From contig NZ_SRZX01000001.1 in NCBI RefSeq assembly GCF_004792665.1, forward strand, positions 1,674,001-1,738,000: DNA of 64,000 nt, written 5' to 3'. Positions 37,898-47,288 of this stretch are shown piece after piece (within the stretch, counting starts at the first letter, position 1; each line of letters starts with the position of its first letter). Made by a program: the position numbers and the translations under genes. A model generated the notes under the pieces. That model saw only the letters and a program-made list of their open reading frames with translations, was not told where the DNA came from and ran no database searches. This DNA comes from Marinobacter orientalis. Its GTDB lineage: Bacteria > Pseudomonadota > Gammaproteobacteria > Pseudomonadales > Oleiphilaceae.

Positions 37898-38352
37898 CAG
37901 TCATTAAACAGCGTGTGGGTGAAACGGACGGGAAGGTCCTGATTTGCGCCGGTGGGCCTTGCAGTTATCTCGAACGTCATCATGTTGCCACTGCTGTACT
38001 GGTATTCCGCGATAAAGTAGACGGCATCACCTTCCTGAATGCGGCGGAAGGCCAGGAACGTTGGCTGCTGTACATCGTTCAGTGCTTTACCTTCCACCTG
38101 TCCTGATACAGGCTCCAGGCCACCATCTTCGGTTTCCTGCATGATGGATATGTTTACAATGCCAATGCTTTTGCTGCGGTTCAGATTGTTTTCCCGGGCA
38201 ACCTCGGGTGGCAGGAACGTGCTGGGAAAAACACTCCAGTGTACCTGGAACTCACCAAAATCCTTTGAGCCGGCATGGCTGTGGGTGGAAAGAAAAGCCA
38301 GAAATATCAGTGACATCAGGGCGAAGTAATGGGTACGGATGGTCTTGATCAT
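37897..38352 (-). CDS. DUF4426 domain protein
   Basis: 151 residues with a signal peptide ([19 protein letters not shown]) followed by the conserved [21 protein letters not shown] opening of DUF4426, a family predicted to be periplasmic and usually found in the metW-rdgB neighbourhood. Function unknown. Its start overlaps the metW stop by 4 nt and its stop overlaps the rdgB start by 1 nt. Confidence 0.88.
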   Translation of the reverse strand: MIKTIRTHYFALMSLIFLAFLSTHSHAGSKDFGEFQVHWSVFPSTFLPPEVARENNLNRSKSIGIVNISIMQETEDGGLEPVSGQVEGKALNDVQQPTFLAFRRIQEGDAVYFIAEYQYSSGNMMTFEITARPTGANQDLPVRFTHTLFND

Positions 38353-38951
38353 GATTCCTCCCGGGTTATCCGGTAAATGGCAATTTGTCCCAACATGTTA
38401 GGCCACAGGCGGCTGAGCCAGCGATCCTGGTGTTCACCATCTACCACTGTGCGGTTCAGTATCCGGAAGCCCTTGCGATAACACAGAGCCTCAAAATCCT
38501 TGAATGTGCACAAGTGAATGTTGGGGGTGTTGTACCACTTATACGGTAGCGTTTCAGACTCCGGCATGCGACCCCTGCGAATCAGATACCAGCGCAATCG
38601 CCAATAGGCGAAATTGGGAAAGGTAACGATACCCTCGCGGCCTAACCGCAACATTTCGTCAAGGACCACGTCCGGACGACGAACAGCCTGCAGAGCCTGG
38701 GTCATGAGAACGGTATCGAAGGTGTGGTCTTCAAAATTACCCAGCCCCTGGGTGTCCAGGTTCTGCTCAATCACGGACACACCGCGGCTCATGCAGGTGG
38801 TGATATGGTCAGGATTGATCTCCAGGCCAAAGCCGGTGGCGCTTTTTTCCCGTTGCAGGTAATCCAGCAGGGTGCCGTCACCGCAACCCAGGTCCAGCAC
38901 GTGGCTGCCCGGACTGATCCACTGTTCAATGATTTTCAGGTCTGTCCTCAC
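38349..38951 (-). CDS. metW: Methionine biosynthesis protein MetW
   Basis: 200-residue class I methyltransferase-fold protein that accompanies MetX in proteobacteria; biochemical work in other species links it to activity of the homoserine acyltransferase. SAM-type motif [16 protein letters not shown] is near residue 18, then [17 protein letters not shown]. The GTG start at 38951 overlaps the metX stop (GTGA) and is preferred over an open frame running further upstream inside metX. The downstream overlap with DUF4426 is 4 nt. Confidence 0.93.
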   Translation of the reverse strand: MRTDLKIIEQWISPGSHVLDLGCGDGTLLDYLQREKSATGFGLEINPDHITTCMSRGVSVIEQNLDTQGLGNFEDHTFDTVLMTQALQAVRRPDVVLDEMLRLGREGIVTFPNFAYWRLRWYLIRRGRMPESETLPYKWYNTPNIHLCTFKDFEALCYRKGFRILNRTVVDGEHQDRWLSRLWPNMLGQIAIYRITREES

Positions 38952-40096
38952 GCGCCCACCTCCCGCGCAACTCTGTCCATGTAGGACTCGAAAATTGCAG
39001 TGTATCTCGGCGTCGGAATCAGGAAGGCATCGTGGCCCCAGGGGGCGTCGATTTCCGCGTAGCTGACCTTGCGGCGGGCCGAAATCATGGCATCGACCAG
39101 TTCTTGCGAACGGGCCGGGGTGAAACGCCAGTCGGTGCTGAATGACAGCACCAGGAACTCGCAACTGGCACGAAGCAGGGCTTTTGCCAGGTCATTGTCG
39201 TGCTCGTAGGCCGGGTCAAAGTAGTCCAGCGCCCGGGTCATCAGCAGGTAGGTGTTGGCATCAAAGGATTCCGAGAAGCGCTCCCCCTGGTAGCGCAGAT
39301 AGCTTTCAACCTGGAATTCCGCATCGTAGCCGAACTTGTAGGCCTGGTCCCGGAGTTCGCGACCGAATTTTTCACCCATGGAGGCATCGGACAGATAGGT
39401 GATATGTCCGACCATGCGCGCCAGCATCAGCCCCCGGCGGGGCAGGGTGTTGTGCTCGAAATAGCGGCCATCATGAAATTCCCGGTCAGAGGTGATGGCC
39501 TGACGGGCGACTTCATTGAATGCGATGTTCTGGGCACTCAGGCGGGGGGTGGATGCAATAACCACGGCGTGCCTGAGCCGGTCCGGATAATCAAGGCTCC
39601 ATTGCAGCGCCTGCATGCCACCGAGGGAGCCACCAACAACCGCTGCCCAGCAGTCTATACCCAACCGGTCAGCCAGCAGAGCCTGGCTGTGAACCCAGTC
39701 GCGAACGGTGATTACGGGGAAATCGGGGCCGTAGGGTTTGCCGGTCTGTGGATTGATACTGGAAGGGCCGGTGCTGCCGTGGCAGCCGCCAAGGTTGTTC
39801 AGGCTGACAACGAAAAACCGGTTGGTGTCGACAGGCTTGCCCGGACCTATGCAGCTATCCCACCAGCCGGGCTTGCGATCTTCTTTGCCATGGTAGCCGG
39901 CGGCGTGATGGTGGCCGCTGAGGGCGTGGCAGATAAGCACCGCGTTGCTGGCATCGCCATTGAGTCTGCCATAGGTCTCGATCACCAGATCATAACTTTC
40001 CAGTGCACGATTGCACGCCAGGGTGATCGGCGTATCGAAGTGCAGTGTCTGAGGGGTGACTATCCCTACAGAATCCGTTGGCAAGGGATCGGGCAT
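38948..40096 (-). CDS. metX: Homoserine O-acyltransferase
   Basis: 382-residue alpha/beta hydrolase-fold enzyme that acylates homoserine in methionine synthesis. The nucleophile is S157 in [12 protein letters not shown]; the family segment [16 protein letters not shown] is at 101-116; catalytic Asp and His fall near the C-terminus (GHDAFL). Acyl donor (acetyl- or succinyl-CoA) cannot be settled by eye; MetX enzymes with a MetW partner in Pseudomonas are reported to use succinyl-CoA. It is the first gene of a six-gene overlapping operon. Confidence 0.94.
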   Translation of the reverse strand: MPDPLPTDSVGIVTPQTLHFDTPITLACNRALESYDLVIETYGRLNGDASNAVLICHALSGHHHAAGYHGKEDRKPGWWDSCIGPGKPVDTNRFFVVSLNNLGGCHGSTGPSSINPQTGKPYGPDFPVITVRDWVHSQALLADRLGIDCWAAVVGGSLGGMQALQWSLDYPDRLRHAVVIASTPRLSAQNIAFNEVARQAITSDREFHDGRYFEHNTLPRRGLMLARMVGHITYLSDASMGEKFGRELRDQAYKFGYDAEFQVESYLRYQGERFSESFDANTYLLMTRALDYFDPAYEHDNDLAKALLRASCEFLVLSFSTDWRFTPARSQELVDAMISARRKVSYAEIDAPWGHDAFLIPTPRYTAIFESYMDRVAREVGA

Positions 40097-40251
40097 TGGC
40101 GCGACAGGTTCCTGGTTCGGTCCATAATATCTGCAACAAGATCAAGGCAATGGCCGCGCCGGGGAACCCCGGATGCTGGTGGGTTCGATGGAGTGGCCGG
40201 CTGACTGCCAGCCAAGCAGTTTAAAGGCCGGCCTGCGCGGCTGCAACCGCC

Positions 40252-40283
40252 ATCTCGGGCGCTGGTTAGACAGCGCCCGAGAT
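40252..40283. terminator. Perfect 13-bp hairpin spanning the dynamin stop codon
   Basis: ATCTCGGGCGCTG - 6 nt - CAGCGCCCGAGAT. The loop contains the TAA stop (minus strand) of the dynamin-like gene, and one arm encodes its last residues. There is no T run on either strand, so it may be a terminator, an RNA-stability hairpin, or both. Confidence 0.55.
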
Positions 40284-42230
40284 GTTGACCACCTTCTGCT
40301 GGATCAGGGTTGGCGCCGGTTTGCGGATCTGCCGTTGCATGGCATCGGCCAGTTCCAGCTGGCGTTTCAGATCGGTGATGGTGTTCTGCAGCCGTTCCCG
40401 CTCAGCACGGCTGTCGCGGTCGCTGCGGACCATGTCCCGCAGCCGGCGTATCTGGTGCTCCAGCAACTGCTTCTGCTCCATGGAGTATTGCATAATGGGC
40501 AGTAACGCTTCCGCAGGCCAGCGTTCGACATCCGCCCTCACCCGTTGATGCAGCGTGCGGGCCTCGCCCACCATAACGTTGAAGAAACGTTTCACCAGCA
40601 GGGATTGTTCCGTCAGCAGGTTTTTCGGGCTGATACGAAAGCGTCTGGCTTTCTTGCGAAGCTCGCGAATGGCAATGACGTGACGGCCGGTGCGCAGTGG
40701 TATCGGTTCCAGGTGACGGGCGCGGGTATCCTCGTTGTACCGGCGGTAAATGGCGCCAACCATTTTTTCCGCCAGCCGCCCTTCACTGAGGAGGTTGGTG
40801 AGGTCGCTCTCCAGCAATTCGAAAAAATGCTCCATGCTGTGGTTCATACCAGCGGTGGTCCAGCTTTTGGACATCTTCAGACGTACCTTTTCGGCGTGGG
40901 CCTCAAATCGTTCCGCGCTGACCAGACCCGTGAGCATGTCACCCTGGGATTCCATCAGCCGGCGGCTGGAGCGCAGGGTGATCAGCTTCTTGTAGTAGAA
41001 GTCGTAGTCGCGCTGGGCGCGGTCGGCCAGCCGACGCAAGGCCTCCTTGTCCATGGTGGCGCCAGAGCAGGCTTGCAGTTCCTCCTCAAGGGCATTGAGG
41101 CGGGTCTGCATGGCTGCCTGGCTGTTTTGCAGCATGCCCAGGAGATCGTTGATCAGGCTCTGGGTGATCAGTTGCTCCTTGTGCATCAGGATGCGCTGGA
41201 TAATCAGCTGTTCCAGCAGACCGAGGTTGGAGCGCGTGAGCAGCTCTTCATCCCCTTTTACACGGGCCAGCAGCCCCTGTTTGGCGGATAGCGGGATCAC
41301 GTCCTGCTGGCGTATGCCAAGATGATCTGCGGTATAGCCACGTACCCGGTCGATGGCGTCCCGTGTCTGTTTCTCGCTCTGGAGATCGTCCCAGAGCACG
41401 TCGATCTTGTTGAGGACCGCGAACCGCCCGGCGCGGTGGTCGGCGTGCCTGGTGTCGATATGCTCTTTCCATATGGTCATATCACTGGCAGTGACACCGG
41501 TATCGGCGCTGAGCAGAAAGATGATGGCGTGGGCCCGGGGCAGCATGCTGATGGTCAGTTCCGGCTCGGAGCCGAGTGCGTTGAGTCCCGGGGTGTCGAG
41601 GATTCGCAGGCCGCGTTCAAACAGCGGGTGGCGGATACTGATCTGGGCGTTGCGCCACGCCGGAACGAGTACGTTGCCAGGCCTGTTGCGGTCGTGCTCA
41701 AGCATGCCCTCGTCAAAACCGAGGCTGCGGGCCTCCTGGGGTGGCACACTCTTTACCCGGGCTACTTCCGCCAGAACTTCCCGCATGATTTCCGGGTCGC
41801 GTTCATCCAGGTCGTGCTTGACCCAGCGTTCTGGCTGCCTGCGCAGTTGCTGCAGGGAGAGATCACCGGTGCGGGTCTCGATGGGGAGCAATAACAGGTA
41901 GTTGCTGTTTGATGTGCGGTCGAAGAAAAGCTCGGTCGGGCACATGGTGGTGCGTCCGGCCTGCGAGGGCAGCATGCGCTGGCCGTATTCGGAAAAGAAC
42001 AGGGCGTTAATCAGTTCTGTCTTGCCACGGGAGTACTCGCCGACAAACGCAATGGTGAGCTCGTCCTCGATCAGTAATTCCAGGCCGTGACGGATGCGGT
42101 TGCTGACATCGTCCGAAAACAGGTTGTTGTCCTGAAGCCACAGGCGATATCGGCCGATCTGTCTTATCAGTTCTTTCTTCCAGCCATGGTAGGCTTCCAC
42201 CTGCTGCGACAGGGTACCTTGCTTGCTCAT
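40266..42230 (-). CDS. Dynamin-like GTPase
   Basis: 654 residues. The N-terminal GTPase domain has P-loop GEYSRGKT (64-71), switch threonines in GRTTMCPTE, DTPG (212-215) and NKID (274-277), all intact. A long helical region follows (about 300-600), ending in a Glu/Arg-rich coiled coil (about 595-645). No membrane helix is evident. Bacterial dynamin-like proteins remodel or protect membranes and some aid phage defence, but nothing here assigns a role. It lies between metX and yggT. AGAAGGA lies before the ATG. Confidence 0.88.
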   Translation of the reverse strand: MSKQGTLSQQVEAYHGWKKELIRQIGRYRLWLQDNNLFSDDVSNRIRHGLELLIEDELTIAFVGEYSRGKTELINALFFSEYGQRMLPSQAGRTTMCPTELFFDRTSNSNYLLLLPIETRTGDLSLQQLRRQPERWVKHDLDERDPEIMREVLAEVARVKSVPPQEARSLGFDEGMLEHDRNRPGNVLVPAWRNAQISIRHPLFERGLRILDTPGLNALGSEPELTISMLPRAHAIIFLLSADTGVTASDMTIWKEHIDTRHADHRAGRFAVLNKIDVLWDDLQSEKQTRDAIDRVRGYTADHLGIRQQDVIPLSAKQGLLARVKGDEELLTRSNLGLLEQLIIQRILMHKEQLITQSLINDLLGMLQNSQAAMQTRLNALEEELQACSGATMDKEALRRLADRAQRDYDFYYKKLITLRSSRRLMESQGDMLTGLVSAERFEAHAEKVRLKMSKSWTTAGMNHSMEHFFELLESDLTNLLSEGRLAEKMVGAIYRRYNEDTRARHLEPIPLRTGRHVIAIRELRKKARRFRISPKNLLTEQSLLVKRFFNVMVGEARTLHQRVRADVERWPAEALLPIMQYSMEQKQLLEHQIRRLRDMVRSDRDSRAERERLQNTITDLKRQLELADAMQRQIRKPAPTLIQQKVVNISGAV

Positions 42231-42380
42231 CGGACCATCCTTCTGCGGGACTTCAGGGCGACTGCGTTGGATTTGGGTTGGGCAGAATTGTGCCCAAGAT
42301 ATAGCTAAGGGTACCGCACGGGCGCGGCAAAATTGCGGGGGTGGTCAGCGTTGTGTATACCGGTGCGACGTGTAGAGCGC

Positions 42381-42419
42381 AAAAAAAAGCTGCTGATTCA
42401 AGGGGATGAATCAGCAGCT
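42381..42419 (-). terminator. Rho-independent terminator of yggS-proC-yggT
   Basis: On the minus strand, AGCTGCTGATTCA - 6 nt - TGAATCAGCAGCT then eight T. A perfect 13-bp stem 57 nt after the yggT stop; the strongest terminator in the window. Confidence 0.92.
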
Positions 42420-42475
42420 GGTTAAGGTTGTTTAATTGTCCTGAAGTGTAACCGATTGTATTTTTGAGGTGTCAT

Positions 42476-43057
42476 CTACATTCCGACAATGGATCCCATG
42501 CCAGCGGCAATCTTCATGTGTTCGATGACCACGGAGATGACGTTCAGAATCAGGAAAACAATAATCGGTGACAGGTCCAGTCCGCCAAGCGACGGCATCA
42601 CGCTGCGTACCGGCCGCATTACCGGCTCGGTAATCTGGGCCACCAGCTGGATAGCCGGGTGGTTGCTTTGCGGGGCAATCCAGCTGACAACGACAACGGC
42701 AATAACAGACCAGAAGTAGATCTTGACGATCAGATCCAGCACATTGAGTATCGACCAGCTCAGCAGTGTCAGCGGGTTGATCGACGGAATACTGCCGTTA
42801 AGGGCAATCAGGATCAGGAAAAAGGTGATGGCCTGGATGATGACTGCCAGCACCAGTGCAGCGCCGTCGATGCCACCCCAGCCGGGGATGAAGCGGCGCA
42901 GGGGGCGCAGCAGCGGATTGGTGGCCTTGACCGCAAACTGTGTGATCGGATTGTAGAAGTCGGCTCTTGCCAGTTGCAGCAAAAAACGCAGCAGCACAAT
43001 CGTCAGATAGAACGTCGAGGCAATGAGCAGAATGGTAATCAGAATGTCAGCCAGCAT
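42476..43057 (-). CDS. yggT: YggT family membrane protein
   Basis: 193 residues with two YggT repeats, each of two membrane helices: about 5-30 and 65-88, then 105-128 and 160-182. The RFIPGWGGIDGAALV and PVRSVMPSLGGLDLSPIIVFL loops are characteristic. Function is not established; links to osmotic tolerance have been suggested in other bacteria. It is the last gene of the yggS-proC-yggT operon, 23 nt after proC, with GGGAG upstream of ATG. Confidence 0.92.
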   Translation of the reverse strand: MLADILITILLIASTFYLTIVLLRFLLQLARADFYNPITQFAVKATNPLLRPLRRFIPGWGGIDGAALVLAVIIQAITFFLILIALNGSIPSINPLTLLSWSILNVLDLIVKIYFWSVIAVVVVSWIAPQSNHPAIQLVAQITEPVMRPVRSVMPSLGGLDLSPIIVFLILNVISVVIEHMKIAAGMGSIVGM

Positions 43058-43080
43058 GAAGCCGTGTCTCCCGTTAACGG

Positions 43081-43914
43081 TTACTGTTTCTTGGCGAGTT
43101 CTTTGGACATTTCCCCGGATCGCTGATAGGCGGCAGCGTAAGCCTTCTTGACAAGGTCTCTCAGGCCGCCTTCCTCGAACGTCCGGATGGCCTGTTCGGT
43201 GGTGCCCCCGGGAGACATGACATTGCGCTTCAGCTGGCCCGGATCATGTTCGCTGCGCCCCGCCATTTCGGCGGCGCCGGCCATGGTCTGAATCGCCAGG
43301 GCCCGCGCGGTTTCGCTGGCGATACCGGCGTCGGTTGCGGCCTCCTCAAGAGCTTCCAGCATCAGGAAGAAATAGGCCGGGCCACTTCCCGATAGTGCCG
43401 TGACTGCGTGCAGGAGCGACTCTTCCTCTACCCATAGCGCGGAACCGATACTGCTGAAGACCGACTCCACCATGGCCTTCTGCCTGTCCTTTACCTGGTC
43501 GTTGGCGTAAAGGCCGGCCGCCCCCTTGCCGACCAGTGAGGGCGTATTCGGCATTACCCGCACCAGCGGCAGGCCGCCACCCAGCCATTCGTCCAGGGTG
43601 GCCGCTTCCAGTCCTGCGGCGATGGAGACCATCAGCGGACGGGTGTTCTGAACCACCGGAGCAATGTCCTGGCAGACGTCCGCCATAACCTGCGGTTTGA
43701 CCGCCAGAATCACCATGTCCGCCTGCTCGGCGCAGTAGCGATTGTCAGTGGTGACGCTGACACCAAACTGCTTGCGGATGGACTGGAGGTGATTGTCATC
43801 GGGGGCGCTGACCCAGATATTGGCGGCCTGGAAGCCGCTGTCCAGCATGCCACCGATAATGGCACTGGCCATGTTGCCGGCACCGATAAATGAAATCGTT
43901 GGTGATGTGCTCAA
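43081..43914 (-). CDS. proC: Pyrroline-5-carboxylate reductase
   Basis: Final step of proline synthesis, using NADPH. 277 residues with Rossmann loop ISFIGAGNMASAIIGG at 8-23 and the family signature ALSGSGPAYFFLMLEALEEAA (shown in part) near residues 166-186. Translation starts at TTG: GGAG lies about 7 nt before it, and the Rossmann strand begins at once, leaving no room for a downstream ATG. The weak start may tune expression. Confidence 0.94.
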   Translation of the reverse strand: MSTSPTISFIGAGNMASAIIGGMLDSGFQAANIWVSAPDDNHLQSIRKQFGVSVTTDNRYCAEQADMVILAVKPQVMADVCQDIAPVVQNTRPLMVSIAAGLEAATLDEWLGGGLPLVRVMPNTPSLVGKGAAGLYANDQVKDRQKAMVESVFSSIGSALWVEEESLLHAVTALSGSGPAYFFLMLEALEEAATDAGIASETARALAIQTMAGAAEMAGRSEHDPGQLKRNVMSPGGTTEQAIRTFEEGGLRDLVKKAYAAAYQRSGEMSKELAKKQ

Positions 43915-43997
43915 GGTTCACTCCACGTTCGGGTCAATAGTGGTCAGTTGTCGATCTGCTGCTGATGATAACAGGATCTGCCGTCATCAGCCTCAGG

Positions 43998-44690
43998 TTA
44001 GCGTGATCCAAACAGCGCGGTACCTACCCTTACCCAGGTAGAGCCCTCTTCAATGGCCATCTCCAGATCGTCGGACATTCCCATGGAAAGAGTGTCCAGA
44101 GGGCCTGAAGCCGGGGCCTCCTGGCGGAGTTTTTTCAGGGCATTGGCCAGTCTGCGGAAGCTTGATCGCAGTTCCGCCTCTGGCTGGTCGGGATCCGGGA
44201 TCGCCATCAGGCCCCTGAGACTGAGATTGGGCATCTCTTCGATGGCGTCGGCCAGCCCGGTGAGATCCGCCAGTGAGCAGCCGGACTTGGATACTTCGTT
44301 GTTGATATTCACCTGCAGGCAGACATTCAGCGGTGGCAGTGCGCTGTCGCGCTGTTCATCCAGCCTGTGGGCGATCTTCAGCCGGTCGATGCTGTGAACC
44401 CAGTCAAATGCCTCAGCGATCTGGCGGGTCTTATTCGACTGGATCGGGCCGATGAAGTGCCACTCAATGGCCTCCAGATCGGCAAGTGCCTCCTTCTTGT
44501 CGAGCGCTTCCTGCACATAGCTTTCACCAAATGCACGCTGGCCGGCCTGGTAGGCGATACGAAGTTTATCGGCAGGCTGTTTTTTGCTCACGGCCAGCAA
44601 ATGCACCGTCCCCGCCTTGCGGCCGGCCTTCAATGTTGCTTTTTGTATGCGTCGGGTTACGGTCCCGATGTTGTCTGCTATGCTGCTCAT
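43998..44690 (-). CDS. yggS: PLP homeostasis protein (YggS/PLPBP family)
   Basis: 230-residue TIM-barrel PLP-binding protein that buffers pyridoxal phosphate. The PLP lysine is K36 in LAVSKKQP; the family signature WHFIGPIQSNKTRQIAE is near residue 80. ATG 44690 gives the family length; a GTG at 44720 would add 10 residues and cannot be excluded, as no strong ribosome binding site is seen for either. It diverges from pilT. Confidence 0.92.
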   Translation of the reverse strand: MSSIADNIGTVTRRIQKATLKAGRKAGTVHLLAVSKKQPADKLRIAYQAGQRAFGESYVQEALDKKEALADLEAIEWHFIGPIQSNKTRQIAEAFDWVHSIDRLKIAHRLDEQRDSALPPLNVCLQVNINNEVSKSGCSLADLTGLADAIEEMPNLSLRGLMAIPDPDQPEAELRSSFRRLANALKKLRQEAPASGPLDTLSMGMSDDLEMAIEEGSTWVRVGTALFGSR

Positions 44691-44836
44691 AGTGCGAATC
44701 CGCCGACTCTGGTCTGTCACTGAGATGGTGACACGTTACCCGCAGGTCACTGAAATGCCAAGTGAAGCTGTCCGGGCCCTGCTGCCGGAAGCCGGCGCAT
44801 ACCGGAATAAAAGAAAAATGCCTTCCGAGGACCCCT

Positions 44837-45871
44837 ATGGATATTACTGAACTGCTTGCCTTTTCGGCCAAACAGGGCGCATCAGACTTGCACCTTTCGG
44901 CCGGCCTTCCCCCGATGATCCGTGTTGATGGCGATGTTCGCCGTATCAACCTTCCGCCCATGGAGCACAAAGAAGTCCACGGGCTGATCTACGACATCAT
45001 GAACGACAAGCAGCGCAAGGACTATGAAGAGTTTCTGGAGACCGACTTTTCCTTCGAGGTTCCCGGAGTTGCCCGCTTCCGTGTCAACGCATTCAACCAG
45101 AACCGCGGGGCCGGCGCGGTCTTCCGGACTATCCCGTCAAAAGTACTGACCATGGAAGACCTGGGCATGGGCCAGGTGTTCAAGGACATCTCATCGGTAC
45201 CCCGTGGCCTGGTACTGGTTACCGGACCCACCGGTTCCGGCAAGTCTACAACGCTGGCGGCAATGATCGACTACATCAACGACAGCCGCTACGAGCACAT
45301 CCTCACCATCGAGGACCCCATCGAATTCGTGCACGAATCCAAGAAGTGCCTGCTCAACCAGCGGGAAGTGCATCGTGACACCCTGGGCTTTAACGAAGCC
45401 CTGCGCTCTGCGCTGCGGGAAGACCCCGACATTATCCTGGTGGGCGAACTGCGGGACCTGGAAACCATCCGTCTGGCACTGACCGCCGCGGAAACCGGTC
45501 ACCTGGTATTCGGCACCCTGCACACCACGTCGGCAGCAAAAACCATCGACCGCGTGGTGGATGTATTCCCGGCGGAAGAGAAGTCCATGGTTCGCTCCAT
45601 GCTGTCGGAATCCCTGCAGGCGGTAATCTCCCAGACCCTGATGAAAAAAGTGGGCGGCGGCCGGATTGCGGCCCACGAGATCATGATTGGTACCTCGGCG
45701 ATCCGTAACCTGATCCGCGAGGACAAGATTGCGCAAATGTACTCGGCGATCCAGACCGGCGGTTCCCTGGGCATGACAACCCTGGACCAGTGCCTGGAAA
45801 AACTGTTGAAGAAAGGCCTTATTTCCCGCGAGGCGGCGCGAATGAAGGCGAAAATGCCGGATAATTTCTAG
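44837..45871 (+). CDS. pilT: Twitching motility ATPase PilT
   Basis: Hexameric ATPase that retracts type IV pili. 344 residues, the canonical length. Walker A GPTGSGKST is at 130-138, the Asp/His boxes in HILTIEDPIEFVH and HTTSAAKTIDRV, and the retraction-specific AIRNLIRE motif near residue 288. The frame is open to 44762 but ATG 44837, preceded by CGAGGA, gives the conserved MDITELLAFS N-terminus. It is followed by pilU, with a hairpin element between. Confidence 0.96.
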   Translation: MDITELLAFSAKQGASDLHLSAGLPPMIRVDGDVRRINLPPMEHKEVHGLIYDIMNDKQRKDYEEFLETDFSFEVPGVARFRVNAFNQNRGAGAVFRTIPSKVLTMEDLGMGQVFKDISSVPRGLVLVTGPTGSGKSTTLAAMIDYINDSRYEHILTIEDPIEFVHESKKCLLNQREVHRDTLGFNEALRSALREDPDIILVGELRDLETIRLALTAAETGHLVFGTLHTTSAAKTIDRVVDVFPAEEKSMVRSMLSESLQAVISQTLMKKVGGGRIAAHEIMIGTSAIRNLIREDKIAQMYSAIQTGGSLGMTTLDQCLEKLLKKGLISREAARMKAKMPDNF

Positions 45872-45907
45872 ATTCTGCAGAAGGCTGGGCACACTGTTCG
45901 GAGGGGG

Positions 45908-46003
45908 CGGGCAGGAGCTGTTCCCGGGACGTCAAAAACAGGGAGGTTTTTGTCGAGCGTACATGGACGTATTTACCGCGTGCCCTGGAACAGCTCCTGC
46001 CCG
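45908..46003. repeat. 96-nt inverted-repeat element between pilT and pilU
   Basis: A perfect 17-bp inverted repeat (CGGGCAGGAGCTGTTCC / GGAACAGCTCCTGCCCG) encloses 62 nt. Inside it is a second hairpin, CAAAAAC-AGGGAG-GTTTTTG (45933-45952), and a near-palindrome CGTACATGGACG (45958-45969). It encodes no protein. It looks like a non-autonomous dispersed element or a structured RNA. It occupies more than half of the 173-nt pilT-pilU gap. Confidence 0.75.
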
Positions 46004-46044
46004 ACACCCTTGCACCGAAAGTCAGGAAAAATAGGTAGAAAATC

Positions 46045-47166
46045 ATGGAATTCGAGAAACTGCTTCGTTTGATGGTGGAGAAGGGCGGCTCTGACCTGTT
46101 TATAACGGCCGGTGTGCCGCCTTCCATGAAGGTAAACGGCAAGGTGCTGCCCGTCACCAAGAATGCGCTGACGCCGGAACAGACCCGCGAGTTCGTTTAC
46201 GGTTCCATGAACGACAAGCAGCGGGCCGAGTTCGAGGAAAGCCACGAGTGTAACTTCGCCATCAGCGCCCGGGGTATCGGCCGTTTCCGGGTCAGCGCCT
46301 TTTTTCAGCGCAACCTCTGCGGCATGGTGCTGCGGCGGATCGAGGTGAAGATTCCGCAGATTGATGATCTGGCGCTGCCGGAAGTCATCAAGGAACTGGC
46401 CATGACCAAGCGCGGCCTGATCATGTTCGTGGGCGCCACCGGTACCGGTAAGTCGACCTCACTGGCGGCCATGCTGGGGCACCGGAACCGCAACAGTCGG
46501 GGCCATATCATCTCCATCGAAGACCCCATCGAGTTTGTTCACCAGCACCAGGGCTGTATCGTTACCCAGCGGGAGGTGGGCATTGATACGGAAAGCTTTG
46601 AAGTGGCGTTGAAGAACACCCTGCGCCAGGCGCCGGACGTTATCCTGATCGGTGAGGTGCGTACCCGCCAGACCATGGAATACTCGGTACAGTTTGCCGA
46701 AACCGGCCACCTGTGCCTGGCCACGCTGCATGCCAACAACGCCAACCAGGCGCTGGACCGGATCATCCAGTTCTTCCCGCCGGAGCAGCACAACCAGATC
46801 TGGATGGACCTGTCCCTGAACCTCAAGGCCATCGTTGCCCAGCAATTGATTCCGACGCCGGACGGCCAGGGCCGGAAAGCCGTTATCGAGGTGCTGATCA
46901 ACACGCCACTGGTTGCGGACCTGATTCGCAAAGGGGAGGTCCACCGGCTCAAGGAACTGATGTCCAAGTCCAACGAAGCCGGCATGCGTACTTTCGACCA
47001 GGCGCTCTACACGCTTTATGCCGAGGGCTCCATTACCTACGAAGACGCACTTGCCCACGCCGACTCGGCCAACGACCTGCGTCTGATGATCAAGTTGGGT
47101 ACGGACTCGCAGGGGGCGGACAAGCTGGCCTCAAGTGCCGACAGGCTGTCAATTCAGCAAGATTGA
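46045..47166 (+). CDS. pilU: Twitching motility ATPase PilU
   Basis: PilT paralogue that assists pilus retraction in a PilT-dependent way. 373 residues. Walker A GATGTGKST at 130-138, Walker B region ILIGEVRTRQTMEY, and a longer C-terminal tail than PilT, as in Pseudomonas PilU. No AIRNLIRE is present (LIRKGEVHRLKELM instead), which separates it from PilT. It is downstream of pilT in the same direction but across the 96-nt hairpin element. Confidence 0.95.
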   Translation: MEFEKLLRLMVEKGGSDLFITAGVPPSMKVNGKVLPVTKNALTPEQTREFVYGSMNDKQRAEFEESHECNFAISARGIGRFRVSAFFQRNLCGMVLRRIEVKIPQIDDLALPEVIKELAMTKRGLIMFVGATGTGKSTSLAAMLGHRNRNSRGHIISIEDPIEFVHQHQGCIVTQREVGIDTESFEVALKNTLRQAPDVILIGEVRTRQTMEYSVQFAETGHLCLATLHANNANQALDRIIQFFPPEQHNQIWMDLSLNLKAIVAQQLIPTPDGQGRKAVIEVLINTPLVADLIRKGEVHRLKELMSKSNEAGMRTFDQALYTLYAEGSITYEDALAHADSANDLRLMIKLGTDSQGADKLASSADRLSIQQD

Positions 47167-47198
47167 TCAATATGTCGCCAGGTTAGACTTTGGTCTGA

Positions 47199-47221
47199 AA
47201 TGGTTAGGCGGATTAACCATT
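47199..47221. repeat. Inverted repeat before the FadL-type porin gene
   Basis: AATGGTTA - GGCGGAT - TAACCATT, perfect 8-bp arms, 68 nt before the porin ATG. Position suits an operator for a dimeric regulator or a 5' leader hairpin. Confidence 0.45.
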
Positions 47222-47288
47222 AGGGTTGGCAATTGAGGCCGTCGCTTCATGGTGCGTATACTTCGTGACAATGCTACACGGAGGAACC

